From assembly GCA_024399015.1 (NCBI GenBank), contig JAKSIC010000010.1:33389-97388 (forward strand): a stretch of 64,000 nt of DNA, written 5' to 3'. The position numbers and the translations under genes are program-made. The stretch is from Fibrobacter sp. (GTDB taxonomy: Bacteria; Fibrobacterota; Fibrobacteria; Fibrobacterales; Fibrobacteraceae). The notes below the pieces were generated by a model, which saw nothing but the letters and a program-made list of their open reading frames with translations, was not told the DNA's origin and searched no databases. This document shows positions 25,514 to 34,062 of this stretch, one piece after another. The first letter of the stretch is position 1; every line of letters starts with the position of its first letter.

Positions 25514-26470
25514 ATGCTTGTAACTATTTTCAAAATGACCCGTCCTGTAAATATCGTCATTGCTATTGTGACCTTGTTCATCGGGTATTTCCTGCAGGGC
25601 GTTCTCGTACTTGGCGCGAACGACGTCCCGGTTTACAGCCTTGTTCTGCAAGCTCTTGGCTTTGCCTTCGCCATCGGTTTTGGAAACATCCAAAATGATG
25701 TCCTTGATTTTGAAAGCGACAAGCTGAACCGTCCTGAACGCCCGCTACCCAATGGCCGCATAAGCATTGGCACGGCAAAAACAGCATGGATCGTCATGGC
25801 AATTCTTACCGTCATGTGCGGAGTTGCCGACGGAATTTTATCCGGGGCCTACGCAACGCCTTCCCTGTTCTTTGTGGCACTTGTCCTTCTGCTTATCGCC
25901 TACAACAAAAAGCTGAAACACATTCCCCTGCTGAAGAACATGACGGTTGCATTTCTCTGCGCCACCCCTTTAATCCTGAACTTACTTTACACGGTTATTG
26001 TTATCGATAAGACATCTATTGCATTTTCCTCGCGACTCGGAAATCTCTATCCCGCCATGCTATTCGCCTTTCTGCTCACCACCACCCGGGAAATCTACAA
26101 GGACCTTGAAGATGAAACCGGAGATCTCAAGGCCGGCATCATGACATTCCCCCTGATTGCAGGATCAGCAACAGCACGCCGCCTTGCTGGCGCCTTAGCC
26201 ATTTTCAGCTGGCTCCTCCTGCCCCTGCCTGTCGTACAGGGCTACTTTTCCAAATGGTTCTTGATCGTTGCCGCCGCCACTCTTACCCCAACCCTTGGGG
26301 CTGCCATCGTTTCCGCTCACCAGAGAAAATACCACAGAGCCCAAGGCCTGATCAAGATTGCCATGTTCCTGGGATTAATCGCTTTGGTGGTAAGCACCGT
26401 CGTAGAGCCTCACTATACTTTCATATCAAGCATTTCCTACATTCACACGAAACCAACCTTGATGTACTAG
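25514..26470 (+). CDS. UbiA-family prenyltransferase, DGGGP-synthase-like
   Basis: The 318-residue polytopic protein has about eight membrane segments and both aspartate-rich motifs of UbiA prenyltransferases: NIQNDVLDFESDKLNRPERP (about residues 59-78) and REIYKDLEDETGDLKAG (about 196-212). The NRPERPLPNGRIS continuation is typical of the digeranylgeranylglyceryl phosphate synthase-like branch, rather than MenA or UbiA proper. It would move a prenyl chain onto an acceptor in the membrane. Whether the acceptor is a glycerol-phosphate ether lipid, a quinone precursor or something else cannot be decided here, and no partner enzyme is adjacent. The Shine-Dalgarno match is poor. Confidence 0.85.
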   Translation: MLVTIFKMTRPVNIVIAIVTLFIGYFLQGVLVLGANDVPVYSLVLQALGFAFAIGFGNIQNDVLDFESDKLNRPERPLPNGRISIGTAKTAWIVMAILTVMCGVADGILSGAYATPSLFFVALVLLLIAYNKKLKHIPLLKNMTVAFLCATPLILNLLYTVIVIDKTSIAFSSRLGNLYPAMLFAFLLTTTREIYKDLEDETGDLKAGIMTFPLIAGSATARRLAGALAIFSWLLLPLPVVQGYFSKWFLIVAAATLTPTLGAAIVSAHQRKYHRAQGLIKIAMFLGLIALVVSTVVEPHYTFISSISYIHTKPTLMY

Positions 26471-26647
26471 AATTGCGCTTTTCTACGGCAAAAATACATT
26501 TTCAATAATCGTAAAACAAAAACTTCAAAAAAGGTTATTTTTACACAAAACGTAAACAAAACGCCGTTTTTGCGCAAAAATCATCATAATTTTTCAAATT
26601 TTCGCCCTTTGCTCCTATTCAATGGGTGTTTATTTTTTTGCCGCTTG

Positions 26648-26701
26648 ATTCTCCTGCTTGCACCGATTCTGGTGAGCTACGGCCCATGAGGCAGGGAGAA
26701 T
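26648..26701 (+). ncRNA. Fibro-purF RNA motif candidate in the purF leader
   Basis: An outer stem ATTCTCCTGC (26648-26657) with GCAGGGAGAAT (26691-26701) encloses a perfect inner hairpin CACC-GATTCT-GGTG (26661-26674) and a single-stranded stretch AGCTACGGCCCATGAG. It ends 21 bases before the purF start. Position and host agree with the published Fibro-purF conserved RNA, known only from Fibrobacter upstream of purF; the match to its exact consensus was not checked. Confidence 0.65.
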
Positions 26702-26721
26702 TTCATTTCCAAAGAGGCGTT

Positions 26722-28107
26722 ATGCTCGAAGAAATTCATGAAGAATGCGGCGTCATCGGCATTTTCAATGGCGAGAACGTAGTCCGCAATGTTACCATGG
26801 GTCTGTACGCTCTGCAGCACCGCGGTCAGGAATCCGCAGGCTTTGCAGTGACCGACGGCGACAAGATTCGCGTCCGTAAGTCCATGGGTCTGGTCTCCAC
26901 CCTTTTGCAGGAACACAACGTTGACGAATGTCCGGGGAACACCTGCATCGGCCACGTCCGTTACAGCACCACAGGCGCAAGCACTCTGGCAAACGCCCAG
27001 CCCATTCTGGTGAGCTGTAAGTGGGGACAGCTGGCAGTGGCCCATAACGGCAACATTACCAACGCCAACGAGCTGCGCCAGGAAATGGAAGCCGAAGGTC
27101 ACATTTTCCAGACCACATCCGACTCTGAAATTCTTCTTCACGAAATCGCCCGCACCCAGGCCGACACCTTGGGCGAAGCCATCAAGAAAGCTATCACAAA
27201 GTTTACCGGTTGCTTCTGCTTAATCTTTATCAGCAAGGACACCATGTACGTGGCCCGCGACGGCTTCGGCTTCCGCCCCCTTTCCATCGCCCGCATGGGA
27301 AAATCCTGGTGCGTCGCTTCTGAAACCTGCGCCTTTGACTTGCTGGGCGCCAACTACGTTCGCGACATCCAGCCCGGCGAATTTCTTACCATTACGACCA
27401 ACGGACTTCATTCCGAACGCTTCACCCAGAAGGACCGTCTGGCCCACTGCATTTTCGAATACATCTACTTCAGCCGTCCGGACTCCAAGATCTTCGAGCA
27501 GTCCTGCGACAAGGTCCGCCGCAAGATGGGTAAGCAGCTGGCCAAGGAATGCCCTGTTGACGCAGACATCGTCATTTCCGTTCCGGATAGCGCCACTACC
27601 GCAGCCCTGGGCTACGCACAGGCCAGCGGCATCCGCTTTGAAATCGGCCTCCTCCGCAACCACTATGTGGGCCGTACCTTCATCGACCCCACCCAGAACG
27701 TCCGCGAACAGAAGGTGAAACTGAAGTTCAACCCCATCGAAGGCGTCCTCAAGAACAAGCGCGTCTGCGTGGTGGAAGACTCCATCGTCCGCGGCACAAC
27801 GCTAAAGATTCTCTCCAAGATGCTCCGTGACGCAGGCGCCCTGGAAGTCCACATCCGTATCGCCTCTCCTCCGGTGGCACACCCCTGCTTCTTCGGCATG
27901 GACTTCCCCAGCCAGGGTGAACTTGCTGCAAGCTCCATGACTCCCGACGAAATCGCCAAGATGCTGGGCGTTGAAAGCCTGGGATATCTCAGCGTGGAAG
28001 GCATGAAGGAATGCACCGGCGAAGGAGAAAACTACTGCGCCGCCTGCTTCGACAACGACTACCCTGACTACACCGGCAGCAATACCGACAAGACAAGATA
28101 CGGCTAA
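26722..28107 (+). CDS. purF: Amidophosphoribosyltransferase
   Basis: PurF makes phosphoribosylamine from PRPP and glutamine, the first committed step of purine synthesis. The ATG at 26722 gives MLEEIHEECGVIGIF, so an eight-residue propeptide precedes the catalytic N-terminal nucleophile Cys9. The glutaminase domain (9-230) has GHVRYSTTG and AVAHNGNITN; the PRTase domain has VCVVEDSIVRGTTLK near 350. Cysteines at LAHCIFEYIYF, AHPCFFGMD and NYCAACFDND match the four ligands of the Bacillus-type iron-sulfur form. The frame opens further upstream but that part overlaps the leader RNA. It is monocistronic with a terminator downstream. Confidence 0.96.
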   Translation: MLEEIHEECGVIGIFNGENVVRNVTMGLYALQHRGQESAGFAVTDGDKIRVRKSMGLVSTLLQEHNVDECPGNTCIGHVRYSTTGASTLANAQPILVSCKWGQLAVAHNGNITNANELRQEMEAEGHIFQTTSDSEILLHEIARTQADTLGEAIKKAITKFTGCFCLIFISKDTMYVARDGFGFRPLSIARMGKSWCVASETCAFDLLGANYVRDIQPGEFLTITTNGLHSERFTQKDRLAHCIFEYIYFSRPDSKIFEQSCDKVRRKMGKQLAKECPVDADIVISVPDSATTAALGYAQASGIRFEIGLLRNHYVGRTFIDPTQNVREQKVKLKFNPIEGVLKNKRVCVVEDSIVRGTTLKILSKMLRDAGALEVHIRIASPPVAHPCFFGMDFPSQGELAASSMTPDEIAKMLGVESLGYLSVEGMKECTGEGENYCAACFDNDYPDYTGSNTDKTRYG

Positions 28108-28130
28108 TTTTATAATTGGTCATCCCACTC

Positions 28131-28168
28131 AAAAAAAAAGATGTCGAAAAAAAACGACGTCTTTTTCT
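28131..28168 (+). terminator. purF terminator
   Basis: AAAGATGTCG-A8-CGACGTCTTT followed by TTCTTT, 25 bases after the purF stop. Confidence 0.8.
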
Positions 28169-28178
28169 TTATATAAAC

Positions 28179-28207
28179 TTGTCAAAAAACTTATAAAATA
28201 CTATCAT
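28179..28207 (+). promoter_or_regulatory. Likely promoter of the phosphorelay operon
   Basis: TTGTCA (28179-28184), 17-base spacer, TATCAT (28202-28207), 44 bases before the kinase start. Confidence 0.5.
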
Positions 28208-28250
28208 TCAAAGTAGGAGTAGGTTTGTTTTTTGGTGATATGAATTTGGA

Positions 28251-30539
28251 ATGCAGCTAATTTACTATTCAGTTATAGATATTATCGCACTAACTGTTCA
28301 CGTGATTATCAATCACGATCTTTTCAAGCGCGACACAAAGGACAAGGTACAAAAGTACTACCACCATTTTCTGAAAGCAGTCCTTGCCTACTACATCGTC
28401 GATGCCTTGTGGGGGTACCTGGCCTACACCCAACAAACACACTTACTTTACGTAGACACGGTCGTCTACTACCTTGTGGGCGCGGTTACCGTGGTCCTTT
28501 GGAGCAAATACGTCTCAACCTACCTCAACACAAAATCCGGTTTCCAAAAGTTCCTAAAAGTTTCCAGCATTCTGTTCATTGTCTGCAGCATTCTCTTCCT
28601 GTTCATCAACTTTTTTTCACAGATATTCTTCTCGTTTGATGAAAACGGAAATTTCCAGACCCATCTTGTACGCTACGTCGCACTTGGCGGCCAGGTAATC
28701 CTTTTCGGACTGACCATCATCAAGTCCCTTGCCGTTGCAAAAAATTCCAAGGGCACAAAGAAACAACGCCATATTACCATAGCCCTCTTCGGCATAGTCT
28801 TAGTTTTCACGGTTTTCGCACAAGTATTCCATCCGCTACTGCCTATCTATTCCATTGGTCTTCTCATTGGAACTTGCATCATCCACGCCTTTGTTCAAGA
28901 AAATGAAAAGGAAGAATTCCAGAAGACGATGGAAGAATACAACCAAGTCGTCGCCTCCTCCGGTTACGGCATCTGGAAATACACCTTCGATAGCGAAGGC
29001 AGAGTCAACGGACTTTCCGGCAACGACAAGTGGAAGGAAATCCTTGGCATCTCCAAGAAAGATTTTTCTCCAAGGGAAGCGCTTGAATACTATCATAGCA
29101 GGCTTTCCAGAAACACCATCGATGAAATCCAAGACGATTTCGAAATCATGCGCAATGGCGGAATCAAGACCAGGATCCTGGAATGGAATCATCCACAAAA
29201 AGGAATAATCTACCTGAGCGCAGGCGGTACCAGACGCGAAGAACCTGATGGAACAATCTCCGTTTCCGGTTTTGTAGGTGACGTCACTGAAGAAAAGTAC
29301 GCCCAGGACCGAATGAACAATTCCCTGGAACGAGCAAGAAAACAAGCCGAAGAAGCAAACAAGGCAAAATCCGCCTTCCTTTTCAACATGAGCCACGACA
29401 TTCGTACACCAATGAATGCCATTATCGGTTTCACCAATCTTTTGCAAAGCCACCTGGACAACAAGGAATTATGCGTAGACTACATTTCCAAGATCCAGCA
29501 TTCAAGCCAATTCCTGTTAAGTCTAATCAATAATGTGCTGGAAATGTCCCGCATTGAAAGCGGTAAGATTTCCTTGGAAAAGAACATCATCAACACCCAG
29601 ACGTTCGAAGACATTACCGACGCCGTATTTACGGACCTGGCCCACGAAAGTGGGCTTACCTTCAGCAACGACTACCACCTGATTCACGAATATGTAATTG
29701 GCGACGAAACCAAGATCCGCGAACTCACGCTGAACATCATCAGCAACGCCATCAAGTACACGCCCGCAGGTGGCTACGTCAAGCTTTCCCTTATTGAAAG
29801 CGAATGCGACAGACCAGGCTACACCATGTTCACCGCCATTTCCGAAGACTCCGGTGTTGGTATCAGCGAAGATTTCCTCCCCCACATCTTTGATGAGTTT
29901 TCCAGAGAGCATTCCTCCACAGACAGCAAAGTCGCTGGCACCGGCCTCGGCATGCCCATCGTCAAAAAGATTATCGACTTGATGGATGGCGACATCCAGA
30001 TTGAAAGCAAGTTGGGCAAGGGAACCAAGGTCACCATCAAGCTTCCGCTGGAAATTCCCACGGAGGAACAGGTGAAGATGGCCAAGCAAATTGAGCAGCA
30101 AAATGCAGGCAAGTCCAAGATCGTGGATCACATCGCACCTGAAGATCTGGCAGCATTCAAGGGCAAGAGAATCCTTCTTGCAGAAGATAACGACCTAAAC
30201 GCAGAAATCGCAGTTGCCATTCTGAATGACCTAGGCTTCATTGTTGACCGCGTTGAAAACGGCAAGATGACTATTGAAGCAATCGAAAACAACGATGCCG
30301 GATTCTACGACCTAGTTATGACAGACATTCAAATGCCCAAAATGAGCGGTTACGAAGCTGCTTCCGCAATCCGCAATATGGAAGACAAGCAGAAGGCAAG
30401 CACTCCGATTATTGCAATGACAGCAAACGCCTTTAGCGAAGACCGCCAAAAAGCTCTTGATGCCGGCATGAACGACCACATCGCCAAGCCCATCAGTATC
30501 GCCCAATTATCAACCACCCTGGCCAAGGTGTTGAAGTAG
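28251..30539 (+). CDS. Hybrid histidine kinase with membrane sensor, PAS and receiver
   Basis: The 762-residue protein has six or seven membrane helices (residues 1-220), a PAS fold (about 230-345, ending in a DVTEEKYAQDR signature), a HisKA domain with the phospho-accepting His in FNMSHDIRTPMNA (near residue 381), an ATPase domain with ISNAIKYTP, EDSGVGISEDF and GTGLGMPIVKK, and a C-terminal receiver (about 640-760) with the acceptor Asp in VMTDIQMP (near 692). All phosphotransfer residues are present. It is 18 bases upstream of the receiver-EAL gene. The ATG has no good Shine-Dalgarno site, but in-frame stops lie directly upstream. The signal sensed is unknown. Confidence 0.92.
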   Translation: MQLIYYSVIDIIALTVHVIINHDLFKRDTKDKVQKYYHHFLKAVLAYYIVDALWGYLAYTQQTHLLYVDTVVYYLVGAVTVVLWSKYVSTYLNTKSGFQKFLKVSSILFIVCSILFLFINFFSQIFFSFDENGNFQTHLVRYVALGGQVILFGLTIIKSLAVAKNSKGTKKQRHITIALFGIVLVFTVFAQVFHPLLPIYSIGLLIGTCIIHAFVQENEKEEFQKTMEEYNQVVASSGYGIWKYTFDSEGRVNGLSGNDKWKEILGISKKDFSPREALEYYHSRLSRNTIDEIQDDFEIMRNGGIKTRILEWNHPQKGIIYLSAGGTRREEPDGTISVSGFVGDVTEEKYAQDRMNNSLERARKQAEEANKAKSAFLFNMSHDIRTPMNAIIGFTNLLQSHLDNKELCVDYISKIQHSSQFLLSLINNVLEMSRIESGKISLEKNIINTQTFEDITDAVFTDLAHESGLTFSNDYHLIHEYVIGDETKIRELTLNIISNAIKYTPAGGYVKLSLIESECDRPGYTMFTAISEDSGVGISEDFLPHIFDEFSREHSSTDSKVAGTGLGMPIVKKIIDLMDGDIQIESKLGKGTKVTIKLPLEIPTEEQVKMAKQIEQQNAGKSKIVDHIAPEDLAAFKGKRILLAEDNDLNAEIAVAILNDLGFIVDRVENGKMTIEAIENNDAGFYDLVMTDIQMPKMSGYEAASAIRNMEDKQKASTPIIAMTANAFSEDRQKALDAGMNDHIAKPISIAQLSTTLAKVLK

Positions 30540-30557
30540 AATTGGAGGAATTGACAA

Positions 30558-32222
30558 ATGGTAAAAAAAGAAATTCTCGTTGTTGACGACTCCGAAATCA
30601 ACCGCAGCATGTTGCGATTGATGCTTGAAGAAGAATACGATGTCATCGAGGCTGAAAACGGCGCAGAGGCGCTGGCCCTCATTGAAAAGGAAGACCACAT
30701 TTTCCGTCTAATTCTTCTGGACCTGGTCATGCCTGTGATGGATGGATTTTCCTTTCTGCAGGAATTCCGCAAGCGCAATTTGCAGCAGCAGTTGCCGGTC
30801 ATCATCATTTCCGGTGACAATTCCGAGGAATCCCTGAACAAAGCCTACAGCCTTGGCGCCGCAGACTTTTTCACAAAGCCCTTCAATCCCAGCATCGTAA
30901 GCCATCGCGTAAAAAATGTCGTGACCTTGTACTCACATAGCTATAAGGACCATCTTACCGGTTGTTACAACCGAAACGGCTTTATCCAGGTTGTGGAAAA
31001 TTACATCCAAAAAGTGGATGACGTCACCGACTACTCCATGCTCTTCTTTGACATCAAGAATTTCAAGGCAATCAATTCCATCATGGGTACAGACGGCGGC
31101 GACTACGTTCTGAAATTCCTTAGCAACGGAATCCAGACCAGCAACTTGAATCCCCTGTTTGTCGCCCGACTGGAAGCAGACCATTTCGTGGGCTTCGTGG
31201 AGAAGAAGAAAATCAACTACGCCAACATGATGGAAGATAATGGAAACATTATCGAAATCAACGGACGTCCCATGCAAATTCGATTCCGCATGGGTGTCGC
31301 CCACTTCGACAGCAAGGGCCCCATCGTCAACTTCATTGACCGAGCCAAGTTGGCCCTTAGCTACATCGAGGACGAATACCTCAAGCCCTACGCCGTATTC
31401 GACGCCCGCATGGCGGAAAACTACGTCAACGCTGCCGTCGTCAATTCTGAATTTGAAACCAGCCTGGAAAACCAGGAATTCAAGGTCTACTACCAGCCGG
31501 TCATGGAAACCGCCACCGGTAAAATTGCCTCCGCGGAAGCCCTTGTCCGCTGGATTCATCCCGAACGTGGCTTCATCCGTCCTGACCTGTTTATTCCGGC
31601 ACTTGAAAAGGACGGCTATATTTCAAGGCTAGACCTTTTCGTCGACCTGACCGTCAACAATCTTATCAAGGAGTGGAAATCCAAGGGGCTGCCCACGGTT
31701 CCCGTTTCCGTAAACCTTTCCTGGATGGATTTCTACGACGCCGACATGATCCGCTTCATCATGGATCGCCTTGAGTCCAGCCCCACCTGCTCCAAGGATA
31801 TCCGATACGAAATTACAGAATCCTCCTACGCCGCACTCAAGGAAAACAGAAGCAGCATACTCAAGGAAATGCAGAACCTGGGTGTAAGCTTCCTTATGGA
31901 CGATTTCGGTAGCGGCTACTCATCCCTAGGCATGCTCATGAACTACAAGTTCAACATTCTCAAGATCGACATGAGCATCATCCGTCAGCTGGATGCCAAG
32001 GAAGAGGTGCCCCACATCGTGGAACTGATCATCAACATGTGCCACCACTTGAAAATGAAGGTTGTTGCCGAAGGCGTGGAAACAGAATCCCAGTTGAACT
32101 TTCTGAAAGGCGCAGGCTGCGACTACATCCAGGGCTACTACTTCAGCAAGCCCCTGCCCGAAAACGAATTCAAGGAATTCCTGGCAAAGTACCAAGCCGA
32201 AGACAAAGTCGTTAAATACTAG
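30558..32222 (+). CDS. Response regulator with degenerate GGDEF and intact EAL domain
   Basis: The 554-residue protein has a receiver domain (1-120; acceptor Asp near residue 54 in ILLDLVMPVMDG), a GGDEF-like domain (about 130-290) in which the active-site signature is replaced by RLEADHF, so cyclase activity is unlikely, and an EAL domain (about 300-545) with SAEALVRW, PVSVNLSW, YEITESSYAAL, MDDFGSGYSS, LKIDMSII and VVAEGVETE. The EAL metal and catalytic residues look complete, so it should hydrolyse cyclic di-GMP. TTGGAGGAATTG precedes the ATG. It lies between the hybrid kinase and an Hpt protein, so phosphorylation probably gates its activity. Confidence 0.93.
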   Translation: MVKKEILVVDDSEINRSMLRLMLEEEYDVIEAENGAEALALIEKEDHIFRLILLDLVMPVMDGFSFLQEFRKRNLQQQLPVIIISGDNSEESLNKAYSLGAADFFTKPFNPSIVSHRVKNVVTLYSHSYKDHLTGCYNRNGFIQVVENYIQKVDDVTDYSMLFFDIKNFKAINSIMGTDGGDYVLKFLSNGIQTSNLNPLFVARLEADHFVGFVEKKKINYANMMEDNGNIIEINGRPMQIRFRMGVAHFDSKGPIVNFIDRAKLALSYIEDEYLKPYAVFDARMAENYVNAAVVNSEFETSLENQEFKVYYQPVMETATGKIASAEALVRWIHPERGFIRPDLFIPALEKDGYISRLDLFVDLTVNNLIKEWKSKGLPTVPVSVNLSWMDFYDADMIRFIMDRLESSPTCSKDIRYEITESSYAALKENRSSILKEMQNLGVSFLMDDFGSGYSSLGMLMNYKFNILKIDMSIIRQLDAKEEVPHIVELIINMCHHLKMKVVAEGVETESQLNFLKGAGCDYIQGYYFSKPLPENEFKEFLAKYQAEDKVVKY

Positions 32223-32231
32223 GGGGGATCC

Positions 32232-32588
32232 ATGGATATTAAAGAACTTTACAAAAAGATCGGTGGAGACTACGAAAACGTCCTGGGAAGACTTTCCAGG
32301 GAAGACTTCGTTGAAAAATTCGCCCTGATGTACCTGAAAGACAATTCCTTCGACCTTCTGTTGTCCGCAATTGAATCTGGCGATGTCGTAGCCGCATTCC
32401 GCGGAGCCCACTCCCTCAAAGGTGTGGCAGCAAATCTTGGTTTCGAGGAACTCCGCAAGGCCGCCACTGAGCTCACCGAACAGCTCCGCCCGCAAAACAC
32501 CCAAGCAGACATGTCCCTAGTCGAAGACGTCAAAAAAGCCCAGCAAAAAATCATTGCCGGGCTTCAGGAATATCAATCTTCCAAGTAA
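32232..32588 (+). CDS. Hpt phosphotransfer protein
   Basis: The 118-residue helical protein is a single Hpt domain with the phospho-accepting histidine in the motif GAHSLKGVAANLGFEEL (His near residue 60). It starts nine bases after the receiver-EAL gene, with AGGGGGG as ribosome binding site, so the three genes form one operon. The expected relay is kinase His to kinase receiver Asp to Hpt His to receiver-EAL Asp, ending in a change of cyclic di-GMP level. It ends one base before the convergent epimerase gene. Confidence 0.9.
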   Translation: MDIKELYKKIGGDYENVLGRLSREDFVEKFALMYLKDNSFDLLLSAIESGDVVAAFRGAHSLKGVAANLGFEELRKAATELTEQLRPQNTQADMSLVEDVKKAQQKIIAGLQEYQSSK

Positions 32589-32589
32589 C

Positions 32590-33510
32590 TTAGACCTGCT
32601 CGTATGTCCACTTCACATGATCCAGCATGAAGTCGTGGGCATCGAAAGCCAGGCCGAAATGTTCCTTGATTTTGTGAACATCGAAGAGCATGGGGTCATC
32701 ACCCCAGCCCATATCAGTTTCAACAACCTTGGACTTTGTACCAGGGCGCATGGAAACCATCATATCCGCAATTTCCTTCCAGCTCATCCAGACGCTGCCA
32801 AGACCGAGATAGATTTCCTCGTTCTTGTCTGATTCGAGCAGGTTCACATAAAGTTGGGCCTGCTGGCTGGCATGAATGAATTGGGTGCCGTCATTCTTGA
32901 TGATGTTGATGTCACGGCCTTCCTTAACGGCGCGAGCCATGTCAAAGAAACGGCGGTCCGGCTGAGAGCAGCCATCGGGCCAGGCGGGATTACCAAAAGT
33001 ATAACCCGGACGGATAATGTTACGGGTCATGGTAACTTCCGGGAAATGGGTGCCGTAGCCGTGAGCAAAACCAAGCACGTAAGCTTCGCCGGCAGCCTTG
33101 GTGGCACCGTAAAGATCCATAGGCAAGTTACAAGTGACTTCACGCATAGACGGGCGCATCTTGCCCATTGCAGCTGTACTGCTGGTATAGATAAACTTCT
33201 TGCAGCCGGCCTTTGCTGCGCTTTCCAGAATATTCACCGTGGCGCGAGTATCATTCATCAACATGGTAGAAGGAGTTTCACCCCAGCCAAGAGCAATGTG
33301 GACACAGGCGTCGCAACCTACCAAGCCATCTGCAATTTTGTCAAAGTCCGTCAGAGAGCATTCCACGAAACTGACGTTGGTTTGAGACTTAAGGCTGGGA
33401 ACCTTGTTGGGATGACGAGTTGCAATAACAATTTCGTGGCCTTTTGCCAACAAAGCCTTGACTACGTAATGGCCTATAAAACCTGTGCCGCCGGTTACAA
33501 AAACTCTCAT
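32590..33510 (-). CDS. NAD-dependent epimerase/dehydratase (extended SDR)
   Basis: The 306-residue protein has the Rossmann motif VTGGTGFIGHYVV at the N-terminus and the catalytic YGATK (Tyr/Lys) near residues 133-137, preceded by TSSTAAMG that holds the serine. The substrate-binding half (160-306) shows TRNIIRPGYTFG. It probably acts on a nucleotide sugar or a small alcohol; the substrate cannot be named. AAGAGGTAATT precedes the ATG. It is transcribed alone, convergent with the phosphorelay operon and divergent from the lysine-rich protein. Confidence 0.85.
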   Translation of the reverse strand: MRVFVTGGTGFIGHYVVKALLAKGHEIVIATRHPNKVPSLKSQTNVSFVECSLTDFDKIADGLVGCDACVHIALGWGETPSTMLMNDTRATVNILESAAKAGCKKFIYTSSTAAMGKMRPSMREVTCNLPMDLYGATKAAGEAYVLGFAHGYGTHFPEVTMTRNIIRPGYTFGNPAWPDGCSQPDRRFFDMARAVKEGRDINIIKNDGTQFIHASQQAQLYVNLLESDKNEEIYLGLGSVWMSWKEIADMMVSMRPGTKSKVVETDMGWGDDPMLFDVHKIKEHFGLAFDAHDFMLDHVKWTYEQV

Positions 33511-33602
33511 AATTACCTCTTTTTGGGAAAATTACATACATTTTTCCCATTTTTCATATATAATACGAAATTTTATGTATATATTAGTATACAAACGACC
33601 AT

Positions 33603-33959
33603 GAAATCAATCCGGATTTCTACTCTGAAATCACCCCGATTTCCGCAACCGAAGAAGGTGCTTGCGCAATTACTGAATTCTACGATGCAAACATCAAGAA
33701 TTTCGATAACATCGTCGACATTCAGGCAGAAATGACCCGAACCACCATGGGCATCAGCATGCTCGTCATCAGTGACGAAACCACCTGCGACTACCGCGCA
33801 TTCGGCGTGAAGTACAAGGATGGTTCCAAGATCAAGAAGCCTGAATCCAAGAAGGGCAAGAAGTCCGGCAAGGCAGCCAAGGCTCCCAAGAAGATGGCTA
33901 AAAAGAAAGTTGTAGAAGAAGATGAGGATGAAGAAGAGGAAGAAGAAGACGACGAATAA
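33603..33959 (+). CDS. Protein with Lys-rich linker and acidic tail; start codon missing
   Basis: The frame from 33603 reads EINPDFYSEITPISATEEG and continues through DNIVDIQAEMTRTTMGISML and DETTCDYRAFGV, then a lysine/proline/alanine-rich linker and an Asp/Glu tail of about 18 residues. The first half looks like real protein, but no ATG, GTG or TTG opens it: an in-frame TAG lies at 33585, and the first ATG in frame is at 33732, after the conserved-looking part. An ATG at 33601 is one base out of frame; restoring one G would give MEINPDFY. So either a single-base deletion, an assembly error, or an unusual start. A TATAAT is about 40 bases upstream. Function unknown. Confidence 0.6.
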   Translation, partial: EINPDFYSEITPISATEEGACAITEFYDANIKNFDNIVDIQAEMTRTTMGISMLVISDETTCDYRAFGVKYKDGSKIKKPESKKGKKSGKAAKAPKKMAKKKVVEEDEDEEEEEEDDE

Positions 33960-33990
33960 TTTCGGTCTTTAAAATTCTTAACTTTCTAAA

Positions 33991-34020
33991 GAATCCGGGT
34001 ATCAACCCGGATTTTTTTTA
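33991..34020 (+). terminator. Terminator after the lysine-rich gene
   Basis: AATCCGGGT-ATCA-ACCCGGATT followed by TTTTTTT. Confidence 0.92.
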
Positions 34021-34062
34021 TCTACATTATCACTGTAAAAGTTTTTCTCAAAGAGGTTTTTC

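Noticed and set aside
31130..31240. Active diguanylate cyclase in the receiver-EAL protein
   Set aside because: The GGDEF signature is replaced by RLEAD, so synthesis of cyclic di-GMP is unlikely.
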